A stretch of DNA of 5,061 nucleotides from Methylocystaceae bacterium (GTDB lineage Bacteria; Pseudomonadota; Alphaproteobacteria; Rhizobiales; Beijerinckiaceae): NCBI GenBank assembly GCA_003152255.1, contig PLZT01000413.1, positions 1 to 5,061 of the forward strand, written 5' to 3'. The position numbers and the translations under genes were made by a program. The notes under the pieces are model-generated. The model had not been told where the DNA came from, made no database searches, and saw nothing but the letters and a program-made list of their open reading frames with translations. Positions within the stretch are counted from its first letter, which is position 1, and each line of letters starts with the position of its first letter. Of this stretch, positions 1 to 5,061 are shown one piece after another.

Positions 1-575
1 TCGGCGCCGACATCGGCGCCCTTGGTGAAGATGCCGCCGCCGAGACGAGCGAAGATCGAGATCAGCGACGCTCCGAAGCCGAGACCCACCAGCGCGTCGA
101 CGACGACGCGATCGGCCGCCGTATAGCCGGCGAACCAGGTGAGAATGGCGTAATAGACCGCGACGCCGAGCAGCGCGAGGCCGGCCACCAGCAGACCGGT
201 GATGGCGCCCGCTTTAAAGGCGATCTCGAGGCCGCCGGCCAGCGATTTCGTCGCCGCCTGCGCGGTGCGCACATTGGCGCGCACGGAGACGTTCATGCCG
301 ATGAAGCCGGCGGCGCCGGACAGCACGGCGCCGAGCAGGAAGCCGAAGGCCACCCACCATCCAAGCAAGATCACAAGCAGCACGAAAATGCCGCCGCCGA
401 CATAGGCGATCGTGGTGTATTGCCGCTTCAGATAGGCCTGCGCGCCTTCGGCGATGGCGTCGGAGATTTCCTGCATTTTTTGCGAGCCGGCGTCCGCGGC
501 GAGCAACTCCCGCGAGGTCTTCACCCCGTAGACAATGGACAAAAGTCCAAAGATAATGGTTAAAAACAGCACCAT
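1..575 (-). CDS. hppA: Membrane-bound proton-translocating pyrophosphatase, N-terminal part (runs off left edge)
   Basis: This integral inner-membrane pump hydrolyses cytoplasmic pyrophosphate and couples it to proton export. I translated the reading frame by hand from the ATG at 575-573. It stays open for 191 codons to the window edge, where two bases of the next codon remain. The family is usually about 670-720 residues, so roughly a quarter is visible. The N-terminus ([18 protein letters not shown], 1-18) is a membrane helix. The conserved segment [15 protein letters not shown] follows at 43-57, then hydrophobic segments near 58-94, 118-145 and 161-175. The diagnostic run [17 protein letters not shown] (175-191) leads into the pyrophosphate-binding motif, most of which lies outside. 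A purine-rich GAGGGGG lies about 10 bases upstream of the start, and an in-frame stop at 593-591 rules out a longer protein. The residue that separates potassium-dependent from potassium-independent types is outside the window, so the subtype and ion specificity are inferred only from the usual alphaproteobacterial form. It probably has its own promoter. Confidence 0.95.
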   Translation of the reverse strand, partial: MVLFLTIIFGLLSIVYGVKTSRELLAADAGSQKMQEISDAIAEGAQAYLKRQYTTIAYVGGGIFVLLVILLGWWVAFGFLLGAVLSGAAGFIGMNVSVRANVRTAQAATKSLAGGLEIAFKAGAITGLLVAGLALLGVAVYYAILTWFAGYTAADRVVVDALVGLGFGASLISIFARLGGGIFTKGADVGA

Positions 576-615
576 GGTGGATTCGCCCCCTCATTATTGA
601 CCGCGCTCGCGCGAT

Positions 616-644
616 CGATAGCCGTGTCGGACCGCCGCGGTAAA
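616..644 (-). promoter_or_regulatory. Possible promoter for hppA
   Basis: On the minus strand, TTTACC (644-639) and CTATCG (621-616) are separated by exactly 17 bases. This would start transcription near 609 and give a leader of about 35 bases before the hppA ATG. The geometry suits a housekeeping sigma factor, and the site lies downstream of the terminator-like hairpin. Both hexamers match the consensus only partly, and in GC-rich DNA such matches arise by chance, so this is a weak call. Confidence 0.25.
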
Positions 645-659
645 GGCGCTGCGCCGCAG

Positions 660-689
660 AAAAACACGCAACCACGAACCGAATCGTGG
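660..689 (-). terminator. Weak terminator-like hairpin after thiL
   Basis: CCACGA (672-677) and TCGTGG (684-689) form a perfect 6-base-pair stem with a 6-base loop. Read on the minus strand it begins 69 bases after the thiL stop. A run of five T (664-660) follows, but about seven bases separate it from the stem, which is looser than a strong intrinsic terminator. Its position between thiL and the separately placed hppA start supports a role in ending the operon transcript. A Rho-dependent end is equally possible. Confidence 0.35.
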
Positions 690-758
690 ATGCCGCGAGT
701 TTGGGCCTTCCTTTGCCAGAAACGGCGGGTTCGGGCAATGCCGGGGAGGCGCGACGGG

Positions 759-1739
759 TCAGAAGTGACTGAACGACAATCTATTGAAGTTCCTTGGTTT
801 TCCTTGCTCGTCGAGAAAAACCGTCTCGCAGTCTCCAGCAATTAGTTCGCCGATTCTTGCGCAAGGCGCGCCAGCGGCTCGCGCCGCCGCCGCGAATTGC
901 GCCCCGCCAGAGCCCACGCAACAAAGAACCTCGTAATCGTCGCCGCCCGTCAGCGCGACCTCCAACAGGCTTGGGTCGAGAGCGATCGCTTCCCGCGCCG
1001 CGTCGGAAAGGGGCACGCTCGCGAGCGCGACTTTCGCGCCAAGTTTCGAGGCCCGCGCCAGTTTGGTCAAGTCGCCAACGAGCCCGTCGGAAACGTCCAT
1101 CGCGGCCGTGCCGTGAAGACGCAGCGCCGCCGCCAGAGCGAGTCGGGGACGCGGCAGGAGATAACGCTCCAGCAAATGCTCGCGCGCCGGCGCCGACAGA
1201 CGGCGCGCAAAGGCCTCGTCGCATCGCAGCCGCAGCCCCAGCGCCGCGTCGCCGATGGTTCCACTGACAAAAACGGCGTCGCCGGCTTGGCCCGTGGTTC
1301 GCGCTACGAAACGGCCCTCTGGCGCCTCGCCGAGCGCGGTGATGGAAAGCGTGAGCGGCCCCGGCGTCGAAACCGTGTCGCCGCCGAGCAAGGGACAGCG
1401 ATAGGCCAGCGCATCCTCGCCGAGTCCGGCGGCGAAAGCCGCCAGCCAGTCGTTGGTCCAATCCGGCGGCAGGGCGATGGCGAGCAGAAAGCCGACGGGC
1501 TCGGCGCCCTTGGCGGCAAGGTCCGATAAATTGACCCGCAGCGCCTTCTTGGCGATCAGCCTCGGCGGATCGTCCTCGAAGAAATGCACCCCGGCCACCA
1601 GCGCGTCGGTCGTCGCCACCAAGGGGTTGTTGCTCGCTGGAAGGAGCGCGGCGTCGTCGCGAAGGCCAAGCGCCGCCGCGCCGGCGAGAGGCGCGAACAG
1701 CGTGGCGATAAGTTCGTCCTCGGAAAAGCGACGCGCCAT
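759..1739 (-). CDS. thiL: Thiamine-monophosphate kinase
   Basis: ThiL phosphorylates thiamine monophosphate with ATP to give thiamine diphosphate, the active cofactor; it is cytoplasmic. The 326-residue length is normal for the family. Visible hallmarks are the metal/nucleotide motif RDDAALLP (27-34), TTDALVAGVHF (43-53), KALRVNLSDLAAKGAEP (65-81), LLGGDT (117-122), the GDAVFVSGTIGDAALGL segment (153-169), MDVSDGLVGDL (214-224) and TGGDDYEVL (264-272). These give the alternating acidic clusters of the AIR synthase/PurM-like fold, with the N-terminal half binding ATP and metal. The first motif has Arg where many homologues have Gly before DD; both aspartates are present. The start lies 18 bases after the nusB stop, with GAGGG and AGGGG upstream of the ATG, so it is probably the last gene of the nrdR-rib operon. 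Its place beside riboflavin genes makes a cofactor-synthesis theme, but no direct biochemical link is implied. Confidence 0.95.
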   Translation of the reverse strand: MARRFSEDELIATLFAPLAGAAALGLRDDAALLPASNNPLVATTDALVAGVHFFEDDPPRLIAKKALRVNLSDLAAKGAEPVGFLLAIALPPDWTNDWLAAFAAGLGEDALAYRCPLLGGDTVSTPGPLTLSITALGEAPEGRFVARTTGQAGDAVFVSGTIGDAALGLRLRCDEAFARRLSAPAREHLLERYLLPRPRLALAAALRLHGTAAMDVSDGLVGDLTKLARASKLGAKVALASVPLSDAAREAIALDPSLLEVALTGGDDYEVLCCVGSGGAQFAAAARAAGAPCARIGELIAGDCETVFLDEQGKPRNFNRLSFSHF

Positions 1740-1757
1740 TCCCCTGCCCTCGCGGCG

Positions 1758-2216
1758 TTACTCCCTCGTCATTTCCTTGGGCCGCGTCTGCCGCGCCAGG
1801 CGGTCGAGCACGGCGTTGATCATGCCGGATTCGGTCGGCCCGAAGAAGGCGCCGGCGACATCGACATATTCCTTGATGACGACGCGCATCGGCACATCCT
1901 TGCGCTTATGCAGTTCATAGGCGCCCGCGCGCAAAATGGCGCGCATCACGGTCTCGATCCGCGCCAGTGGCCAGCCGCCCTGCAAGGCCGCGTCGACCTC
2001 GCGGTCGATCATGACCTGCTCGTCGAGCACGCCTTGCAGAATTTCGCGAAAAAAGCCGACCTCCGCGGGCTTATATTGCTCGCCCTCGATTTCGCGGCCC
2101 ATCCAATGGGTCTCGAATTCGGCGAAAATGTCGTTGAGGCCCTTGCCCGCGACTTCCATCTGATAAAGCGCCTGCACGACGGCGAGCCGCGCGTTGGAGC
2201 GTTGTTCGATGCTCAT
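1758..2216 (-). CDS. nusB: Transcription antitermination protein NusB
   Basis: NusB binds boxA RNA together with ribosomal protein S10 (NusE) and helps RNA polymerase read through rRNA operons. The 152-residue, mostly helical protein fits the family. Recognisable segments are ARLAVVQALYQMEV (9-22), the alphaproteobacterial-style REIEGEQY (41-48), GWPLARIETVMRAILRAGAYEL (81-102), VVIKEYVDVAGAFFG (112-126) and GMINAVLDRLAR (131-142). The start codon shares bases with the ribH stop (ATGA, 2216-2213), which indicates translational coupling to ribH. Linkage of nusB to ribH is widespread in bacteria, so this placement is expected. Nothing is truncated or missing. Confidence 0.96.
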   Translation of the reverse strand: MSIEQRSNARLAVVQALYQMEVAGKGLNDIFAEFETHWMGREIEGEQYKPAEVGFFREILQGVLDEQVMIDREVDAALQGGWPLARIETVMRAILRAGAYELHKRKDVPMRVVIKEYVDVAGAFFGPTESGMINAVLDRLARQTRPKEMTRE

Positions 2217-2704
2217 GTCCGCGCCCCCAATTTTCGCGCGAGACGCACCAAGGCGAGCGCGGCGAGCGCGGCGTCCGCGCCCTTGTCGCCATGCTTGGGA
2301 TCGGCGCGCGTGACGGCCTGTTGTTCATTTTCCACGGTGAGGATTCCATTGCCGAGCGGCAGTCGGTTTGAAACGGAGAGATCGGTGAGCGCCCGCGCGC
2401 TCTCGTTGGCGACGATCTCGAAGTGATAGGTTTCGCCGCGAATGACGCAACCAAGCGCGACGACGCCATCATAGGGCGCACCGGCCTTTTCCGCGACCTC
2501 GAGGGCGATTGCGATGGCTGGCGCGATCTCCAGCGCGCCGGGAACTTCGATCAGCGTCGCCTTGGCGCCAAGCCGCTCCAGCGCCGTCAGCGCGCCCTCG
2601 CGCAGCAGCGAAACGATATTGTCATTGAACCGCGCCGCGACAACGAGAATCTTCGCGCCCGGCACGGGCGCGGCGTTATCGTCGGCGCGTGAAAAACCTG
2701 CCAT
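2213..2704 (-). CDS. ribH: 6,7-dimethyl-8-ribityllumazine synthase
   Basis: RibH condenses 5-amino-6-ribitylaminouracil with 3,4-dihydroxy-2-butanone 4-phosphate to form 6,7-dimethyl-8-ribityllumazine, the next-to-last step of riboflavin synthesis. The 163 residues match the family. Motifs: ILVVAARFND (19-28), with the aromatic Phe that stacks on the pyrimidine substrate; EVPGALEIA (53-61); LGCVIRGETYHFEIVA (84-99), with phosphate-contact residues and the conserved catalytic-region His94; PLGNGILTVENEQQA (116-130); and HGDKGADAA (138-146), corresponding to the NKGxEAA end motif. A good Shine-Dalgarno AAGGAG (2719-2714) sits nine bases before the ATG. The gene overlaps nusB by four bases but is separated from ribE by 102 bases containing two inverted repeats, so its expression may be adjusted separately from ribD-ribE. 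Assembly state (pentamer or icosahedron) cannot be told from inspection. Confidence 0.97.
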   Translation of the reverse strand: MAGFSRADDNAAPVPGAKILVVAARFNDNIVSLLREGALTALERLGAKATLIEVPGALEIAPAIAIALEVAEKAGAPYDGVVALGCVIRGETYHFEIVANESARALTDLSVSNRLPLGNGILTVENEQQAVTRADPKHGDKGADAALAALALVRLARKLGART

Positions 2705-2713
2705 TTACGGGGA

Positions 2714-2719
2714 CTCCTT
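2714..2719 (-). promoter_or_regulatory. Shine-Dalgarno sequence of ribH
   Basis: AAGGAG on the minus strand lies nine bases before the ribH ATG. It is the best Shine-Dalgarno match among the gene starts in this window and supports 2704 as the start. It begins seven bases after the 20-base hairpin at 2727-2746, close enough for the hairpin to influence ribosome access. Confidence 0.8.
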
Positions 2720-2726
2720 CCGCGAC

Positions 2727-2746
2727 CGATACACTTTTGTGCATCG
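2727..2746 (-). repeat. 20-base near-perfect inverted repeat just upstream of the ribH ribosome-binding site
   Basis: On the minus strand CGATGCAC-AAAA-GTGTATCG forms an eight-pair stem with a four-base loop. One pair is G-U, which works in RNA copied in the ribH direction but would be an A-C mismatch in RNA of the other strand. That favours an RNA hairpin in the ribH leader. As DNA it could equally be a two-fold operator for a dimeric regulator. It lacks a following T run, so it is not an ordinary terminator. The structure is seen in the sequence; the function is inferred. Confidence 0.55.
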
Positions 2747-2759
2747 CACGGCTATAAAC

Positions 2760-2793
2760 CATCGCGTTGCGCGGCGCGAGTTTTGACGCGATG
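2760..2793 (-). repeat. Inverted repeat with perfect 8-base arms in the ribE-ribH gap
   Basis: CATCGCGT (2760-2767) and ACGCGATG (2786-2793) are exact reverse complements separated by 18 bases. In the transcript this gives a GC-rich stem that begins 13 bases after the ribE stop. The sequence that follows on the minus strand (GTTTATAGCC) has no U tract, so a classical intrinsic terminator is unlikely. Possible roles are an mRNA stability or processing element that sets different levels for ribE and ribH, or a remnant of an attenuator. Chance is a real alternative in such GC-rich DNA. Confidence 0.45.
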
Positions 2794-2806
2794 TGACGGC
2801 GACGCG

Positions 2807-3415
2807 TTACGACTTGTCCGCCTGCGTCAATCTCGCCGCGTAACGCGCCATCAGATCGACCTCGATATTGAACAAATCCCCCGCCTCGCGCGCGCCTATG
2901 GTCGTCACGCTCAGCGTATGCGGGATGATCAGCACGCCGAAGCGGTCGCCCTCGACCTCGTTCACCGTCAGCGACACCCCATCCAGCGTCACCGAGCCCT
3001 TTTGCGCGACGAAGCGCGAGAGTTCCCGGGGCGCCTCAATGACGAAGCGCGCCATTTCATCGAAATCCTCGCGCGAAACGATCCGCGCCACGCCATCGAC
3101 ATGGCCTGTGACGATATGGCCACCCAGTTCGTCGCCAATTTTGAGCGCGCGCTCCAGATTGATCTTCGTCCCTCGCGACCAACTCGCGACGGTCGTGCGC
3201 GCGAGCGTCTCCGCCGCCGCGTCGACGTCGAACACTGTCCTGCCGTCCTCCCGCGTGGCCGCGACCACGGTCAGGCATGTTCCGGAACAGGCGATGGAAG
3301 CGCCGAGCGCTATGCTATCGGCGTCATAGCCGCAAGCGATGCGCAGTCGCCGCAAGCCGCCCCGCTCCACGACGGAGAGGACGTCGCCCATGTCGGTGAC
3401 GATTCCGGTGAACAT
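2807..3415 (-). CDS. ribE: Riboflavin synthase, alpha chain
   Basis: This cytoplasmic enzyme dismutates two molecules of 6,7-dimethyl-8-ribityllumazine to riboflavin and the ribitylaminouracil that RibH reuses. The 202 residues form two tandem lumazine-binding domains (about 1-97 and 98-195). The N-terminal hallmark MFTGIV fixes the start. The first repeat carries ACSGTCLTV (42-50); Cys47 matches the Cys of the GVCLT motif in the E. coli enzyme. The second repeat begins with GGHIVTGHVDGVA (98-110) and has the counterpart LDGVSLTVNEV (144-154) and FGVLIIPHTL (159-168). The ATG follows the ribD TAA with no intervening base (TAAATG), with GAGAGGA about eight bases upstream inside ribD, which suggests translational coupling. 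The gene is called ribC in some species. It appears intact and typical. Confidence 0.97.
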   Translation of the reverse strand: MFTGIVTDMGDVLSVVERGGLRRLRIACGYDADSIALGASIACSGTCLTVVAATREDGRTVFDVDAAAETLARTTVASWSRGTKINLERALKIGDELGGHIVTGHVDGVARIVSREDFDEMARFVIEAPRELSRFVAQKGSVTLDGVSLTVNEVEGDRFGVLIIPHTLSVTTIGAREAGDLFNIEVDLMARYAARLTQADKS

Positions 3416-4531
3416 TTAGGCGATCCTCTCGCGCCACGTCATCTCGTCGGCGCCGAGCCGCGCGCTCTCGGCGAGGCGATAAAACCGCGGGTCTTCGAGC
3501 ACGGCTTTCGCGGCCGGCCTCAGCGCCAGCCTTCCCACGCCGCCCAAGGGTTGCGCGCCGGTGTGCAATATGACCTCATCCGCGAAGCCGCCGGTGATCA
3601 GACTCTCCGCGAGGCGCGGTCCGCCTTCGCAGAACACCCGCGTGACGCCGCGCCGCGCCAACTCGCCAAGCGCCGCGGGAAGCGCGACGCGCCCCAGCAA
3701 ATCCGTCGGCGCGCGCGCGACCTCGGCGCCGGTCGCGGCGACAAAGCTCTTGATCGCCGCTTCGGTCACGTCGCCTCCGACGATCAGCAGCGTCGGCGCC
3801 GCGCGCGCCGTCGCCCCGAAGCGTGAGCCCGGCGAGAGCGAAAGCCGCGTATCGAGCACGACCCTTAGCCGCTTCTCATCCTCCATGCCCGGCAGGCGCA
3901 CGGTCATCAGCGGATCATCCTCGCGGGCCGTGCCGGCGCCGACCATGATCGCGTCGTGTAGCGCCCGCTGCACATGCGTATAGGCGTCGGCGAGCGGCCC
4001 GGTCACATGCAGACGCGGGTCATGAGCCGCGCCGGCGGCGTAGCCGTCCGGAGTCCGCGCCAGTTTGAGCGTCACCATCGGGCGACCCTGCGTGACCCGC
4101 AGCAAATGGCCGAGGTGATCGCGCCGCGCCTCGCGCTCCAACATATGCGTCGCCACTTCCAGCCCCGCCGCGCGCAAAAGCGCGTGGCCGCGCCCGGCGA
4201 CGCGCGGATCGGGATCGTCCATCGCCGTGACGACGCGCGCGACGCCGCTGGCGATAATGGCGTCGACGCAGGGCGGCGTTTCGCCGTGATGCGAGCAGGG
4301 CTCGAGCGTCACGTAAAGCGTCGCGCCGCGCGCCGCGTCGCCCGCCGACGACAGCGCCAGCGTTTCGGCGTGCGGGCGACCGCCTTCTCCCGTAAAGCCG
4401 CGCCCGACGATGACGCCGCCTCGCACGACGAGCGCGCCGACCGCCGGATTGGGCGCGGCGCGGCCGAGATTGCGCCGTCCCAGCGCCAGCGCCGCGCGCA
4501 TATAGTCCGCGTCGTGATCTCCTTCGCTCAT
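3416..4531 (-). CDS. ribD: Bifunctional riboflavin biosynthesis protein RibD (pyrimidine deaminase / reductase)
   Basis: RibD carries out two successive steps after GTP ring opening: deamination of the diaminopyrimidine ribosyl phosphate, then NADPH-dependent reduction of the ribose side chain to ribityl. The protein has 371 residues from the ATG at 4531, a usual length. The N-terminal cytidine-deaminase-like domain (about 7-130) shows NPAVGALVV (28-36), the zinc and catalytic motif HAE (54-56), and PCSHHGETPPC (78-88) with zinc ligands Cys79 and Cys88. The reductase domain (about 150-371) starts with GRPMVTLKLARTPDGY (149-164) and includes HDAIMVGAGTAREDDPLMTVR and VFCEGGPRLAESLI, the dihydrofolate-reductase-like core. 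The frame is open upstream, but that part lies over nrdR in another frame and is not RibD-like. The start at MSEGDHDADYM gives the expected N-terminus, five bases after the nrdR stop. GTP cyclohydrolase II and dihydroxybutanone-phosphate synthase are not in the window. Confidence 0.97.
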   Translation of the reverse strand: MSEGDHDADYMRAALALGRRNLGRAAPNPAVGALVVRGGVIVGRGFTGEGGRPHAETLALSSAGDAARGATLYVTLEPCSHHGETPPCVDAIIASGVARVVTAMDDPDPRVAGRGHALLRAAGLEVATHMLEREARRDHLGHLLRVTQGRPMVTLKLARTPDGYAAGAAHDPRLHVTGPLADAYTHVQRALHDAIMVGAGTAREDDPLMTVRLPGMEDEKRLRVVLDTRLSLSPGSRFGATARAAPTLLIVGGDVTEAAIKSFVAATGAEVARAPTDLLGRVALPAALGELARRGVTRVFCEGGPRLAESLITGGFADEVILHTGAQPLGGVGRLALRPAAKAVLEDPRFYRLAESARLGADEMTWRERIA

Positions 4532-4536
4532 GCGCC

Positions 4537-5061
4537 CTAGCTCGCCTTCCCTGGATTCGGCTTTTCTTCGCCCGCGCGGCGCGCCGCTGGCGATTCCGTG
4601 GAGTCCTTCGCCTCGCCGACAAGCTCGTCGACCAGCGCGTTGAAGTCCCTGGCCTCGCGAAAGTCGCGATAGACCGACGCGAAGCGCACGAAAGCCACTG
4701 GATCGAGCGAGCGCAGGCCTTCGATCACCAACTCGCCAATGCGGCTGCTTTCGACTTCCGCGTCGCCGCTGCTCTCTAACTGCCGCACGACGCCGTTGAC
4801 CATCAACTCGACGCGCTCGGGATCGACCGGGCGCTTGCGCAACGCGATCTGTAGCGAACGCATGAGCTTGTCGCGGTCGAAGGGCGCGCGCCGCCCGGAC
4901 TTCTTGACGACGACGAGTTCGCGCAGCTGCACGCGCTCGAATGTCGTGAACCTGCCGCCGCACACCGGACAGACGCGGCGCCGACGGATGCAGGAATTGT
5001 CTTCGGCGGGCCGCGAATCCTTCACCTGCGTGTCGGCGGAGCCGCAATAAGGACATCGCAT
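4537..5061 (-). CDS. nrdR: Transcriptional repressor NrdR
   Basis: NrdR is a zinc-ribbon/ATP-cone regulator that senses ATP/dATP and represses ribonucleotide reductase operons by binding NrdR boxes upstream of them. The 174 residues begin with the family's invariant MRCPYC, so the start, at the last base of the window, is certain although nothing upstream is visible. The zinc ribbon uses Cys3, Cys6, Cys31 and Cys34, with the basic DNA-binding stretch [18 protein letters not shown] (26-43). The ATP-cone follows (about 49-139): [38 protein letters not shown] and [13 protein letters not shown]. Residue 24 is Cys where Ala is common in this NSxIRRRR stretch. After about residue 150 there is a charged, Ala/Glu/Lys-rich tail of some 25 residues that is probably disordered. 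The next gene, ribD, starts five bases downstream. The nrdR-rib order is common in proteobacteria and does not imply that NrdR regulates riboflavin genes. Confidence 0.97.
   Translation of the reverse strand: MRCPYCGSADTQVKDSRPAEDNSCIRRRRVCPVCGGRFTTFERVQLRELVVVKKSGRRAPFDRDKLMRSLQIALRKRPVDPERVELMVNGVVRQLESSGDAEVESSRIGELVIEGLRSLDPVAFVRFASVYRDFREARDFNALVDELVGEAKDSTESPAARRAGEEKPNPGKAS

Noticed and set aside
214..738. A 174-codon minus-strand open frame across the thiL-hppA gap and the hppA start
   Set aside because: It is out of frame with the recognisable HppA sequence, and its product is Arg-rich and unlike any family I know.
897..1529. A 210-codon plus-strand open frame opposite thiL
   Set aside because: It is very Arg/Gln-rich and low in hydrophobic residues, and it lies wholly inside thiL. 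This is a shadow frame.
1584..2426. A 280-codon plus-strand open frame opposite thiL, nusB and ribH
   Set aside because: It crosses three well-supported genes, has a composition typical of an antisense shadow and shows no known motif.
2760..2793. Intrinsic terminator separating ribE from ribH
   Set aside because: The stem is good but no T run follows on the minus strand, so it is listed as an inverted repeat only.
2705..2806. FMN riboswitch (RFN element) before ribH
   Set aside because: At 102 bases the gap is short for this element plus an expression platform, and none of its conserved core segments can be seen.
2783..3826. A 347-codon plus-strand open frame antisense to ribE and ribD
   Set aside because: Its translation is Arg/Asp/His-rich without recognisable domains, and it lies opposite two genes with complete family motifs. 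Long antisense open frames are expected in such GC-rich coding DNA.
4532..5056. Extension of RibD upstream to give a 546-residue protein
   Set aside because: The extra part is nrdR read in another frame. RibD's normal N-terminus begins at the ATG at 4531, five bases after the nrdR stop.
1..5061. An undescribed defence, mobile or secondary-metabolite system
   Set aside because: Every substantial stretch is accounted for by well-known housekeeping genes with intact motifs. There are no repeats, integrase or transposase traces, or orphan coding regions.

Overview
The window is a compact, GC-rich stretch of bacterial chromosome carrying housekeeping genes. All seven recognisable genes lie on the minus strand, so the window reads from right to left. 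Protein motifs and gene order suggest an alphaproteobacterium, most likely in the Rhizobiales/Hyphomicrobiales. The Methylocystaceae/Beijerinckiaceae would fit, but that finer placement is a guess from sequence style. I see no mobile element, CRISPR array, tRNA, rRNA, broken gene or sign of recent transfer.

Layout in transcription order: nrdR (repressor of ribonucleotide reductase genes, 5061-4537), ribD (bifunctional deaminase/reductase, 4531-3416), ribE (riboflavin synthase alpha chain, 3415-2807), a 102-base gap, ribH (lumazine synthase, 2704-2213), nusB (antitermination factor, 2216-1758), thiL (thiamine-monophosphate kinase, 1739-759), a gap of about 180 bases, then the first 191 codons of hppA (membrane proton-pumping pyrophosphatase, 575 running off the left edge). 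The first three genes are separated by 5 and 0 bases, ribH and nusB overlap by 4 bases (ATGA), and nusB and thiL are 18 bases apart. This spacing points to one operon from nrdR or earlier through thiL.

RibD, RibE and RibH cover the late steps of riboflavin synthesis. RibD makes the pyrimidine intermediate, RibH condenses it (after dephosphorylation) with dihydroxybutanone phosphate to lumazine, and RibE dismutates lumazine to riboflavin. The enzymes for GTP ring opening and dihydroxybutanone phosphate formation (RibA/RibB) are not here. ThiL adds the last step to thiamine diphosphate, NusB serves rRNA transcription, and NrdR controls deoxynucleotide supply, so the cluster joins cofactor supply to growth functions.

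The only structure not explained by coding lies in the two gaps. The ribE-ribH gap holds two clear inverted repeats, one just upstream of the ribH Shine-Dalgarno sequence. The thiL-hppA gap holds a weak terminator-like hairpin followed by a plausible promoter for hppA. I found no convincing undescribed system.
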